Assembly (NCBI RefSeq): GCF_964340395.1
Contig: NC_135549.1
Span: forward strand, 2,317,501 to 2,381,500
Source of the DNA: Glandiceps talaboti
Lineage: Eukaryota; Hemichordata; Enteropneusta; Spengelidae
Length of the DNA: 64,000 bases
Direction: 5' to 3'
Below, piece by piece: positions 1 through 12,400 of this stretch (within the stretch, counting starts at the first letter, position 1; every line of letters starts with the position of its first letter). The translations under genes and the position numbers were made by a program. A model generated the notes under the pieces. It was not told the origin of the DNA. It saw only the letters and a list, made by a program, of their open reading frames with translations, and did not search any database.

Positions 1-366
1 CATATTCTGACCAACTTTTTGTCAGACTCTATAGTTGTCAGGTAACTTCTTGTTACACTTAAGTTTTAATCATCATCCGAACTGGGCCTTTTAAGCATAT
101 GTGACGAGAACGAAGAAAGCCAAGACAATAACAATAATTTCAACATTGTAAAATGAACAAAAGTGCAGCAATATTGGTATGTAGAATCAGACAGTAATCA
201 TGTTGATTATCGGTACGGTAGGAAGGTTAAAATCATCAAGTCCATATATGTCATCTTTTCCAGCAGAGGCCTGTTTCTACTGCACTGTATTAGAATATCA
301 TTACAGTGCGTGTTAATTTCCGTGTATTTCCTTTATTTAATTATTGGTTTGTTATGTCTATTTCAG
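1..366. other. Upstream flank of ABHD14 copy 1; no gene seen
   Basis: No conserved coding sequence was recognised. A pyrimidine-rich tract ending in TATTTCAG at about 359-366 looks like a 3' splice site. The first coding exon of the ABHD14 gene therefore probably begins near 367, with a non-coding 5' exon further upstream or outside the window. Confidence 0.4.
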
Positions 367-380
367 CAACCCGGCTGAAG

Positions 381-1688
381 ATGCAACCGATACGGATTAA
401 TTACAAAGCTGTGACTCTACTCCTTTCATTGACATTTACTTTATTACTTATGTTTATGAAGCTTATCTTTTCCCACACTGCAGCAAGCGACACTACGCTT
501 CTCCTCTCAAACACTAGTTCTTTGCATATTGAACAATTTGAAAGTAATATTACGAAAACGGAGCCACCATTGGACTGGAAAGAACGTAATATTGAAGAAG
601 TCCCACAAGAAATGAAAGTTGGGAATGACTACTCAACTATTGGCATTCGGGAATCAACCATAGCCCTCAACGGATTAAGTGGGCCAATATATTTTCGAGA
701 AGCGCTGGATGAAAGTAAAGCTGGTGAGGGAAAAATAGAAGGAAGCGTGCTGTTACTGCACGGAGCTTTATACTCGTCACACACGTGGTTAGAACTAGGA
801 ACTCTTCACCAACTTGCAAAATTTGGGTACAGAGCGGTAGCTGTCGATCTACCAGGTATATACCAACTTTTACTCTTTTAGCCTAAAAGATTTAGAATAT
901 TTATTTTAAATGTATTTATTAGTATTCATATCAAGTATTACATTTCAAACATATGGCGGGATGGGGAGGGGAGCTAGAGAAGCTGGACGTTCGAGACAAA
1001 TTTAAACATTTAACCAGTCATATTAAACCTTCACCTAAGTCTAAGACCACTAAAAGAATTCGCTAGAGTGGTCTGAGCCATAACATGACATTGTCTAAAA
1101 CGTAGTTTGTAGATCAGACCCTGGAGTTAAGCTGTAGAATTATAAATTAATCTCTTGAAATTAAATTTTTATCTGTCTAGGGTTTTAGGTTTTAATTACA
1201 GTGAGACAGATCGGTGTATATCTACTACTCGTATGAACCATATTATTCCATTGTGATTTCATGAGCCATATTATTCTGCGGTGATTTCACGAGCCTCTAG
1301 TAACAAAATTGTTCGCCATGCCATACGCATTGTATACCGGATGAGGGGAATCTACTATACCTCTTGTACATTACAATACTAAAAGACTAAAAACAGCTGC
1401 ATTCACCTACTAAATTCTACTTACATCATCAATGGTGAAAACAAACTGTTCATGTACGTCATAGCTATCAGTGGTGAAAACAAACTGTTCATGTACGTCA
1501 TAGCTATAATGGTGAAAACAAACTGTTCATGTATGTCATAGCTATCAGTGGTGAAAACAAACTGTTCATGTACGTCATAGCTATAATAAAACGTTTTATT
1601 CACACTGTCAATCAACCTGTTCCACAAACCTCAGTTATATGAAGCAATAACGTTAACCGTGGTTGACTTTGAGTAGCAGAAAGAGGGT

Positions 1689-1736
<48 letters not shown>

Positions 1737-1751
1737 CATACATACATACAT

Positions 1752-1800
<49 letters not shown>

Positions 1801-1828
1801 GATGGAGGGAGGGGATAGAAAGATAGAT

Positions 1829-1926
<98 letters not shown>

Positions 1927-2755
1927 GAGATAAATATATGAATAATACTCATACTTTCATCTGTAGGTTATGTAAACTCAAGAGACGTTCAACTACAGGG
2001 TGATGCTGGAGATGTCATGGTGGACTTATTAGCAAAATTGAAACTAATCAGACCCGTCGTAATTAGTCCTTCAATAAGCGGACTTTACGGTCTTCCATTG
2101 GTATTGAAACATTCCGATCTAATCAGGGGTTTTGTACCTGTATCACCAGTTGGCACTGGCAACTATACAGCTGAGGTGTATGCAGCAACTAATGTGAGTC
2201 TATATTTTGCAATGTGCTGATAATAATTGTGATTCCAACTATGATCTATGGACAGAATTCATTATTACATTTTCCTCTTGCAAATCATGTGCCTGACAGT
2301 GGGATTTAGTGTCCGTTCTCTTTCTTACCCGTGGCTGCGCTGTTGTGCTAACCGAGGAGTTTCCCATGTCCACAACTACAGCTCAACTAACAATAGGCCA
2401 ACCACTATTTTCTATATAGTGGTCTGAGAAACAACAAGATGTCTGAATCGGCGCTCTCTGTTGATCTTATTTAGAGAGTGGGTTTAACAAATCATGAAAT
2501 GCATGATAGAGGAATAATATTGTCGTATTTCTGGCTATTTAAAGTTTGTTTTATTCTCTGAACACACAGGTACCAACTATGATCGTCTACGGTGAGCTCG
2601 ACAAAGACTTAGGAGACACGTCGTACGAACATTTGAAGAATATGCCAAATATTCAGTTACATAAAATGAAAAATGCCAACCATGCTGCTTACATGGACTT
2701 ACCAGATAGATTCCATCAACTGCTCTATAACTTCTTATCACATATACCAAAATAG
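381..2755 (+). CDS. ABHD14A: ABHD14-like alpha/beta hydrolase, copy 1 (3 coding exons)
   Basis: Coding exons 381-855, 1967-2193 and 2570-2755 join in frame (phases 1 and 0, GT-AG) to 295 residues ending in TAG. Residues about 7-31 form a hydrophobic signal anchor, as in membrane-bound ABHD14A rather than soluble ABHD14B. The hydrolase core follows: SVLLLHGALYSSHTW (oxyanion region), FGYRAVAVDLPG, the nucleophile elbow ISPSISG with Ser194, IVYGELD with Asp245, and NANH with His272. This is a complete Ser-Asp-His triad aligned to Ser111/Asp162/His188 of human ABHD14B. Intron positions match the second copy at 34-40 kb exactly. An upstream in-frame ATG at 306 exists, but a likely splice acceptor at 366 favours 381. 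The natural substrate is unknown; ABHD14B is reported to act as a lysine deacetylase. A or B orthology is not settled by sequence alone. Confidence 0.88.
1428..1582. repeat. Tandem repeat, ~39-bp unit, 4 copies
   Basis: Four near-identical copies containing GGTGAAAACAAACTGTTCAT lie in intron 1 of ABHD14 copy 1. Small length differences (37-39 bp) separate the units. Confidence 0.85.
1687..1925. repeat. Compound microsatellite (GATA)n-(CATA)n-(CAGA)n-(GA)n
   Basis: Blocks of GATA, CATA, CAGA and a long GA run follow one another in intron 1, ending about 40 bp before exon 2 of ABHD14 copy 1. Open frames across it are low-complexity artefacts. Confidence 0.95.
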
Positions 2756-3727
2756 CTAGACTATCTTACATCTATTTTAAGCTAACTTAAAACTAGTGTT
2801 AGCACATAACATTAGCACATCTCTGTAAAAGAAACTGAAAAAAATGGCACGTTTTAGTAGAAAATGAATAGCTGATTGTATTTTTGTCTTTACATCTGTG
2901 ATGAACTTTGAACTCTTTGGATTCGCAATATCTAAAAAGTCACACAATTTTGGAGTGTGCGTCACATACAGTCGTTGTTTAGGACTGGGGGGGGTCGACG
3001 TCGGAGGTTAAAGGTTAAATGTCAAAGGGTAAACGAATGCAATGCAAACTTAAAACAGTCTGAAAAAAATCCTTCTAGTCTAATGGATTAAATTTAGTTC
3101 TGATCATCAAACACTACTGAACTGAATAAGAAACACAGAGGGGAAAAAATCGTACCTGATAATTAACTGCGGAAAAAGTTATGTTATCGCCTCCGACCTG
3201 ACACCAGTGGAATATTTCCCTGCAAGCCTTTAGTGGCAGGAATAACCTTGACCCACTTAGTTTATTGTTTGATAACTGTCTCATCGAATAACCTTGGCCC
3301 ACTTAGTTTAATGTTTATAACTATCTCACAAAGAAATCAAACATTTATAGCACTATTTGTCAGTATCTGTGGATACATACGTAATGTACATTACGAGTAG
3401 CTGAGACCAGATCGCTCCTCTCTCTCGCATGATTCTTGAAAATTCAACATGCCTCGAAGTGTGTATAAAGTGTGATTTTTTGTTAATTTTTCTATTTCTT
3501 TTTGTTTTCTTTTTCATCATCTCCGTGGTATCTTTTTAATTTGTTTATTGTTATTGACAAACCGGCTAATTAAAATTGATAAGAGAGTACAAGGTGGTTC
3601 ATTCGGGCGACATTTTTCGTTTCATATTTTGATTCCTGTAAGACCATAAAAATTGATAGAATTAGTGAGTAGATTGTTTGATGAAGAAAAAAGTAAAGAA
3701 AAGTGATTAAAACCCTTAATATCTCAG

Positions 3728-3867
3728 TTTGAGTTTGGGAGTTTTCAGTAATTTCAAGGAGAGGAGGGGAATCAAGCCCGGTCTGTTGCGTAAAATGTAA
3801 CCCTTGCCCTATTCCGTTTTCTAAAAGAGTGTCTAAAACATGACCTTCCCCCACCCCCACGTTCATT
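3728..3867 (-). mobile_element. Fragment of dispersed element (family at 57.29-57.81 kb)
   Basis: The motif TTCAGTAATTTCAAGG, followed by GGTCTGTTGCGTAAAATGTA and a run of CCCCCACCCCC, parallels the element at 57.3-57.8 kb, including its TCAGTAATTTCAAGG end and its repeated reverse-complement 'GGTCTGTTG...GTGACC' blocks. It is an incomplete copy. Confidence 0.5.
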
Positions 3868-4735
3868 TATTTCAACAAGAAAAAATTTGGGTTAAAATGC
3901 TGCCACGCGCGAAAAGGGACTCGGGTCCCACAATAAGGACTCGCTTCCATCGCTGCCACCACATTTGATGATGACAAAGATGAATATATAGTCACGAGAC
4001 ACACATTTGTACTGCAGTGTGGGTGAGGTGATCTGAATCTTGACGAGATTTCCCTGTAAATTTAAATTTGCTTCCCCGGATGACCTAAGGCTCAGACCTC
4101 TATAGAGAATAGTGGTCTGAGCCTAACAGTAAGCGTAAAGATCAAGGATTACGCTTATGTATGGCGCCCTCTTGTGTTGCAAAAATGTTTCTGTATAAGT
4201 TACATAAATACTTACATCATTAGTTTATTTAGTTATTTTAATCGAGGCTTTTAATGTTTATCAAGTGGAGCTGTGTGTGTGTGCACCTATTCTGTTGGAG
4301 TAGTGTATTTGGATGCTATATTTGAAGGTGTCAAATTGATTTTTCTTTTTCATCTTGTGTTTCAGCTGGAAAAGCTGTTTTACATGCATTTTTTTATTTT
4401 CATACAGAAAGACATTATTGCAGAACACTAGTAAGCTTTTGGCATGCCATACCATTACAATACAACCATAAAAGTAGAAGCTCTCATAATTTAGCCTAAA
4501 TATGTCATTCTAACTTATTACTGAATTTGAGTGGCTGACTGCATGTCTTTTGACATTTTTTAAACATCACATTGTTTAACTTGTTAAACAGGCCTATCCC
4601 CATATGGTAACATAAAGTTTACCCATATGTCCAATTGTCACATGCAAAGGTTGGTACATATGAAAGTTATTAGGAGAAATACCCCCTTGATCAGGCAAGT
4701 GGTTTTAATTCTTTAGGTCACCTGGGCTGAGTGCA

Positions 4736-4872
4736 CACTCACACACACACACACACACGCATGTATGCCCAAACACATACACATGCACACACACACACAC
4801 ACAAAGCATGCATACATGCACTTCTACACATGTATGCACGCACGCACGCATGTATGCACGCACGCACAAATG

Positions 4873-4909
<37 letters not shown>

Positions 4910-4911
4910 GT
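4736..4911. repeat. (CA)n/(GCACGCA)n microsatellite cluster
   Basis: Alternating CA runs and CATGCACGCACG-type blocks, ending in a CACACA tract and a C run at about 4919. No coding sense is implied by the Thr/His or Val/Cys frames across it. Confidence 0.95.
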
Positions 4912-5359
4912 GCACTCTCCCCCCCCCCCACACACATGCTTGGTTACCCCAGATGATATCAATTTCACATCTCCATTACCACCAGACCAAATGAGCCATT
5001 CTACCTCTTTTACTCTCACACACAATCAAACAATCACCAAGAAACTAAATACACAGACTCTTGCATGGAGTCCAGTATGTTTCAGACTATAATATGTACC
5101 ATTACCATGCACTTCCTCTGTGAACACTTTGCGAAACATATCCACTAGCTGGGTTTTTACATTTTTTCAAAAGTATGACATCTACATTAATTGCCTCAAT
5201 GTTAACAACTTTTATTCACCTATCTAAAAACAATAACAGATCTAGATTAGTAACCATAGTAACATACACAAAGTAACATCCATTGTTGGCTTAGGTCAGA
5301 CTGAAATAGATGAACATGGCAAGAAACAAAACACTTCTAAATTTGTAAAACTAGTGCCA

Positions 5360-5831
5360 ATGGTGTTGTAGCACAACTGTACACTTATTAAAAAATGTTT
5401 ACCCACATGCTGAATGTTATCTTTGCAATATACGTGATCACTTTGCTGTTGCTATGGGCGTGGTCTTGTTGCTAGGTATATTTGCATACATTTCTTGAAT
5501 GTTTATTCAGTTGTCTATTGATCCCTGTTGTTTCAGCCCAATCTGCTCAGTAGTTTTGGAATTAAAGATTTTTTATCCAAATCACATACATGAGATGTGA
5601 TTATTTTGCTTTGAACAACTTCCCAATGAGACACCAAAAGTAATCTCCTCACCAAATGCACAGGCAATCGGTCTGGCAGGGTTTTTGAGTTTAAGTCACA
5701 CACACACACACACACACACACGCACGCACGCACATACGCACGCACGCACGCACACACACACACACACACAGACATTGCACCATGCCTATAGCACTACTGA
5801 ACCTTATCAGTTCAGTTGTGCTAAAAATGAA
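5360..5831 (-). mobile_element. TIR element, TAGCACAACTG family, short copy
   Basis: The sequence begins TAGCACAACTGTAC near 5371 and ends TTCAGTTGTGCTA near 5822, so it has inverted termini flanked by TA, fitting a TA target site. Its interior, read on the minus strand, matches the larger copy at 37.2-38.4 kb: GTAGTGCTATAGG near the end, TGCCAGACCGATTGCC, and a CTAGCAACAAGACCACGCCC-like segment. A CA microsatellite sits in the position of the GT run of the other copy. No transposase frame was seen, so it is non-autonomous. Confidence 0.65.
5697..5770. repeat. (CA)n/(CACG)n microsatellite
   Basis: CA run interrupted by CGCACGCACG blocks, lying inside the TIR element at 5.36-5.83 kb. Confidence 0.95.
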
Positions 5832-8360
5832 TGCAACACAAAAACTGTGACACAATTTTTGATAATAAAGTCAAAATGCATGGATCCAACATGCCTTGTT
5901 GGTTTTATATTGACAATACAAAAAGCTGCCATAAATGTTTGGTTCAATTCTTTCAAAATGAAAACTGAACAGAAAAGCTCTGATCCACATACCAACATAC
6001 ATATGGAATGTTAATTGGGCTAATTAGTACAAAATTGCTTTCACCAAAGCACATTTTTTGTGAAATCAAATTTGTTCACAGAATAAGTGGCAAAGAATCA
6101 ACTTTTAGTAAATAGGAGATAACAATTCTAGGTCTTTATATCACAGTGGATTTTTAAGTCAAGACATTTTGGATAAAATAATTCCCTGATGCAAACATCT
6201 GATGGAGAAGAACTGCTTCACCTCGATTCAAAACTTTTTGTTGAAATGATATTTGTGTCCCATGAGGCTAAACTAGCAGCCTGCCTCATATTGCCAACCA
6301 AGTATGTACACTCAAGTTTTGTAGACTTGTTAAAACATGACCCCTGACCTCAATCTCCATATAGGTATGGTTTTCTAAATGATCAATTATATTTATTCAT
6401 ACCATACTTCATCAGTCTATGGGACATCATACGATGTTACACAGTCTGTATCTATCAACAAATCTCAAGACTAGTTTTTGTACACACCAAAAGGTCACTG
6501 GGTCAAATTGGATATTGTCAAATGACCTTATATTAAATACAGTACAGCTTGAGTTTCACTTTTCAACTGAGCTAGCAGCACATTAGCTTAGTTCAAAAAC
6601 AGTCAGCTAGTTATTATTACAGCAAACTGGCTTGGTACTTAGTGAGTTAGCTATTATAACACCACAATAGCTTGGTATTAACACAGAGTCAGCTACATGT
6701 AGCTATTATAGCACCACAACAGCTTTGTACTAACACAGAGTCAGCTAGCTTTTAACTGCATGTTTTAGAATCTGTTTATGTTGGCACAAATTCAGAGATA
6801 AACATGGCTAAACTTAGCATTACTATAAAGTTAACACCAGCTAGCTGACGAGTGATTGAAAATGTACTTGTAAATCCCTAACTTAACATTTCTTGTTTCA
6901 ATTTTATTTTATTTTGGCTACAAAACTGGCTTGAGTATACAACACATTTTGGGTTCATTAACATTTTCTACTCTTCCCTATGATTCCATGAATCATATAC
7001 AAATCTAATAGAAAATAAATATAAATTATTCACATCTGAATTTCCCAGATAGGTTTCTAGATCTGTTCTTATATAAAACTACAACATATCCATAGTGGAT
7101 TCTAATCACCATGCAAGAGTTTTGATTCAACAGTCAATGGAAGTATGCATTAATTTCTTACAGTAGCATGGTCATTATGAAAATGTCATATTTCCTTGCG
7201 GTGACTGCAACATCTTTCCATTCAATTAATACTAAGTTCATTCAATGTCTAATGAACACAGAAGATACAAAATATTGCCTGATTCCATCACAACAGAATA
7301 AACAATGCAGTATCACTTTAACCCTACGCATTTTTCTCCTTAAATTAAAAAAATATATATAACAACATGATCATGGACGGATGAATTTCAGTTATCAATT
7401 AAAATTAAAGATGAAATCAATGTATGGTTTAAGTTTTCATTGAAATTGACTTTTCTTGCCCAAATATAACCGATGTAATTTACTAGTCAGTACAGAACAA
7501 TAATGTAGAAATTGTGTTTCTTGTAGCAGAAACTAATGAAATTATGTGTACCTATTTTGCACCAGAAAAGAAAATTCAAATGCTGGTCTATATAGATATC
7601 TTCCATGCTAACACCATTTTGGTTTATAAAACTATTGCCCAATTGTACTGTACAGTTTACTGCCAACTTTTTGTGGGGCAGAAACTGACAATCCTGCAAC
7701 TTTTACATTTCCTGCACTAAAATAAACACGTTATGTATTTGAAGGTGTTACATTTGATACTAAAATTGTTCTCTTCCTACAAATAAACGATGCATTCAAG
7801 TGTATGAAAACAGTGGGGATGGAAAACATCCATCAGAAACAAAAACATGAAGTTACACTCAAGCAAACACTTTTTCATGCCTCAATATTTTTCACTACAC
7901 AGACAAGGACTGATTCATGGCTGACATAGGGGCCTTGTTTTGAAGAAGCGTAGAGATAAACCCCTTATGTCAAAGTATTTTAATTTGTAGACATATACAT
8001 GTATGTTGTCATAATATAACACTCAATATAAACCAGCAAATAAATTCTATATTTTCTGTTCTAGCAAGTACAACTTGGAATGCACATCGTATAATAATAT
8101 CATATTTTACTTACACAGTGTACAAATCAGGGGTGCAACTTGATAACTTGATGGTTTTTTTGTTTTTAGCAAAATAACTTTATCCCTGTGTATATAAAAC
8201 ATTTAGCATAACCTGTCTTCTAACTGTAGGTCAACAGAATATTTCAGAATTAAGAAAACAAAACTATCATTATTGTAGTTATCTACTGAATGAAAGGTTA
8301 TATTATCAATATAACTCTGATAATATTAAGCCCAATGCTGAAATTGGTGTATGTAATCAT
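5832..8360. other. Intergenic, no gene recognised
   Basis: AT-rich sequence without convincing coding potential. At 6545-6760 there are degenerate repeats of a motif with AGCTATTATA and ACACAGAGTCAGCTA. Short open frames (for example 7168-7362 and 7487-7720) have no recognisable domain or splice context. Confidence 0.5.
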
Positions 8361-8369
8361 AAACTTGTT

Positions 8370-9370
8370 GTACACACAGGTCTATGATATGCAACCATTC
8401 TTGAAGTACTTTTTAGGTGTTATCATGAACAACACATCAGGCATGCCTGTGGTATTTTTCCAGCTGACATGTTCATGAACAACACATCCAACATGCCTAT
8501 GGTATTTTTCTTGGTGATATGTCTACTCAATACAGCACTGTGGCATATATCATGAAATGTGTACATACCACACAAGTCTATGGCATTTTATCCAGGAAAT
8601 GTGTACATACAATACACCACACAAGTCTATGGCATTTTATCCAGGAAATGTGTACATACAATACACATCATACAAGTCTATGGCATTTTATCCAGGAAAT
8701 GTGTACATACAATACACACCACACAAGTCTATGGCATTTTATCCAGGAAATGTGTACATACAATACACATCATACAAGTCTATGGCATTTTATCCAGGAA
8801 ATGTGTACATATAAAATACACATCATACAAGTCTATGGCATTTTATCCAGGAAATGTTCACATAATACACATCATAAGTCTATGGCATTTATGGGAAATG
8901 TGTACATACAATACACATCACACAAGTCTATGGCATTTTATCCAGGAAATGTGTACATATAAAATACACATCATACAAGTCTATGGCATTTTATCCAGGA
9001 AATGTGTACATACAATACACATCATACAAGTCTATGGCATTTTATCCAGGAAATGTGTACATATAAAATACACATCATACAAGTCTATGGCATGTTATCC
9101 AGGCAATGTGTACATACAATACACATCACACAAGTCTATGGCATTTTATCAAGGAAATGTTCACATAATACACATCATAAGTCTATGGCATTTTATCCAT
9201 GAAATGTGCACATAATACACATCATAAGTCTGTGGCATTTTATCAAGGAAATGTGCACATAATACACATCATAAGTCTATGGCATTTATGGGAAATGTGT
9301 ACATACAATACACATCATACAAGTCTATGGCATTTTCCCAGGAAAAGTGTACAAATACAATACACACTAT
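8370..9370. repeat. Minisatellite, ~51-bp unit, about 16 copies
   Basis: The core CAAGTCTATGGCATTTTATC with AGGAAATGTGTACATACAAT and ACACATCAT spacers repeats with a ~51-bp period. Copies at the left edge are degenerate and several at 8850-8900 and 9150-9290 are shortened. The array lies immediately downstream of the TATDN2-like stop codon, so it may be transcribed in that 3' UTR; no polyadenylation signal was seen between the stop and the array. Long frames across it are repeat artefacts. Confidence 0.95.
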
Positions 9371-9423
9371 GGGTAAACTTGACATAGTGTGTAATTGTGA
9401 TTGTTACATGTCCATATACTAGT

Positions 9424-12400
9424 CTACACACCATACATATCTTTGGCATTTTTCCTAGTTACTGTCAAGACATCATGTAGAGGGAGTCCTTTCAATTCCG
9501 CAATACGCTGTGCTACAAATATTGCCATACCAGGGTTGGACCACTTCAAACGTTGACCGGTCTGTAATAACAAACAAACAAACATACATAACAACAAACC
9601 ATCCGTTTCAATGTACACAAAAAACTTACTAACGTTACAACATTTCATGTTTGGTGCAAAAACAATTCTTCACCATTGCGACATTTCATCATGTACCGCA
9701 ACAAACATCCTGTTATCATTGCTACATTTCATCATGTGCCGCAACAAACATCTTGATTTTGAAAGGGATTGAAATACTTTCAAAATGTTGGTGTCTGCCC
9801 TTATTTGGATTTCATTTGCCACACTGTAAATAAGAGGAATGTTATTACTGGCTACCAAACAACACAGGGTTTTCCCCAGACACTCTAGTTTGTGCCTGCA
9901 TTAACACTGAACCATAAGAGATGGGGCCCTCACTGGATTCCTTGGGATATATAATATATGATGTAAGTGTTGATATCCAGATTACAGAACTAACAATTAT
10001 ACATTACTTTTGTAAATACTCCAATTTGGCTATCATTTTATACTTACCCTTTTCACTTGCTGAGGTAGAAAGAAGGGAGCATCTGTCTCCAATAGAATTC
10101 TTTCCAATGGTACTTCTATAACAGTTCTATGTACCTGCCTGGCTGATGCATAGGTGACCAGTGCTGTGAGGCCAATGTAGGAATTAGGAAACTCTGACAG
10201 TATGTCTCTGTTGATAAAACAAATTGGAATTTGTACATGATCATGGTTGGGTGTAGCTAGATACTAGTAGTTTGAAGTGTGTCACCTTTATACATATTCC
10301 AAGGTACTTTACTAGGGTTTTCTTCCTAAGGCTACATGTATACAATCCTCCTAATGTCTTACAATCATGTTGTTAGCAAAGTGCAATACTTGCCTCCCCC
10401 ACCCCCCTTCTCAATATGATTTTACCTAGGTTAATGCTAAAACTGAACAAGAGGGTCAACTCATTCTTATGCATTCCAATCATGCTACAGCAATGTACGT
10501 GTAGTGCATGGGGTGGAAGTCGTGGTTTAACCAAGAAATTGAGTGATTGTTGTTTTGTGATGCACCTACATAGAACATTCTTAAATGTTAACAAAACTTA
10601 GTTGCGATCTGGCATCTATGAAAAACATTCTGGTTTTGTTCAGAAAATGTTCATTTCTGATATTTCTTCATATATCAGTTAGTATGAAACAATGGAGGAA
10701 AGGTAAGAGTGAAGTCTATTATTTTCTATTAATACAAAACAATAATTCAATATATCTTAATTGTCCATTCAACTTATATCAAGTCAATTTCAGACACTTA
10801 CAAGGTGTTATCAAAATGTAGGTACATTCATGGAAAAGTGGTTTCTGGTTGACAATACCTACAATAAATAGACTGATCATCTGTATTCATGATGTACAGT
10901 CACGTGTACATATACAGTCCTGTGTACATGTACAGTCACGTGTACATATACATATATCAGTATACTGAAACTTTTGATGTTTTGCTATAGCTCTGTAAGC
11001 CTACAAACTCTGATTAATCTAACTCTAATTTTAATACATGTAAATTCATCTTTGTCTGATGAGAATGGTAACAAACTAATCTGAACATAAATTCTTTTTA
11101 ACCCCCCCCCCCCCCATACAAATCAATTCACATTTAATAGCTCCCTATACAATGTAGTTTTGTAGATATGATACACAGTATCTACAGCTATACTTACATT
11201 GCTTGTTCAGTAGTCCCTGTGAAGCAGTGTCTGTGTATCTTGTAATTCCTTGGCACAATTCGTGTAAGAATCTCTGTTGTGTCTCTCTCTGCTTGTCTGG
11301 AATGTATGACCAGTGGTTTTCCAAGTTCAATAGCTAGCTTCAGCTGTCTTTCAAACACCATGTGTTGAGTGATTTTATCACAGCAACAATGAGAGGAATA
11401 GTCTAATCCAATTTCTCCTAGGGCTACAGCTTTAGGATGTTGTAGAGCTTGTCTTATCCTCTTCTCTACTGCCTCTGTGTAGCCATTGGAGCTGTGAGGG
11501 TGAATTCCGAAAGCTCCCCACACCTTGTTCTCATTCAACAAACACTTCCATAGATCGGAATAGAAAGCATCCGGATCACAGAACACTGCAACACATCCAT
11601 CAAAACTACTGGGAAAATCATTCTCCTTCATGAACTTATTGAAACTTCCTTTATAATCTAACCTAGTGTACATGTAGTCAATATGACAATGTGTATCTAG
11701 GAATCCAACTCGTTTCCTGTGACTTGGACTGGGAGATTCTGTGGTGTTCCCGTGACGTTTCCTGTGACTCGGACTTGGACTCGGACTTGGAGATTCAGTG
11801 GCCTTCCCATGTTGTTTCCTGGGACTCCGGCTAGGACTTCGGCTACGACTGGGAGATTCAGTAGAGCTCAAGAAATGTTCAATACGTTTATAATATGGAA
11901 CTGATGATGTTATTGATGTAACTGATGTCTTTGAACTTGAAGTTTTACTGGATGTAGAGTTTTTAATGTACGGTGGCTGTAAGTCTGGTATCTGTTTGTA
12001 CTGCCATGGTGGGATGGTCGATTTGGTTTTCTTGGACTCTGTCTCTGAGGGAATGTTTAGCTTAGGAGTTTGGTTGTACCTTTGGAAAGGACCAGTCCAT
12101 GTTTTGTCATAGGTAGTTGAATCAACTTCAGCTTTTACGATATCTAACTTGGGTGATTTTACCACTATATCACTGCCATCTTTACTAGAATCAGTTCCTT
12201 TCAAAGACAGTTTGGGTTTTCTTCTCTGCGTTGGAAGTTCTGCTTTGGTGTTACTTTCAGAATGCATCTTTCGTCCATCTCCTTTCTCACCAATGTTGAC
12301 ATGTTGACCTTTATAACCCAATGAGCTAGACTTAGCTTTCATTGCCATCTGCTTCTGGAACCTTGGTGGCATTTCATACCTAGTTCCATCACTGTAATAT

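Larger units (their letters stand above)
2756..5350. other. Intergenic, no host gene recognised
   Basis: Holds the 3' flank of ABHD14 copy 1. No AATAAA was seen close to its stop; an ATTAAA lies near 3088. It also contains an imperfect ~60-bp direct duplication (about 3240-3330, shared core CCCACTTAGTTTA), a fragment of a dispersed element at 3728-3867, a short hairpin at 4088-4124 and a CA-rich block at 4736-4910. Open frames here show no recognisable family. Confidence 0.5.

Noticed and set aside
306-380. Extended N-terminus of ABHD14 copy 1 starting at 306
   Set aside because: A good 3' splice site ends at 366 and the extra residues do not resemble ABHD14; the ATG at 381 gives a standard signal-anchor start.
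4705-5092. Several overlapping frames rich in Cys/Val or Thr/His
   Set aside because: They are translations of CA/GT microsatellites on both strands; there is no composition or splice support for a gene.
8519-9387. Long repetitive frames (up to 218 residues) with YKSMAFYPGNVYIQYTS-like units
   Set aside because: All frames of the 51-bp minisatellite stay open because 51 is a multiple of three; this is a repeat artefact, not a repeat protein.
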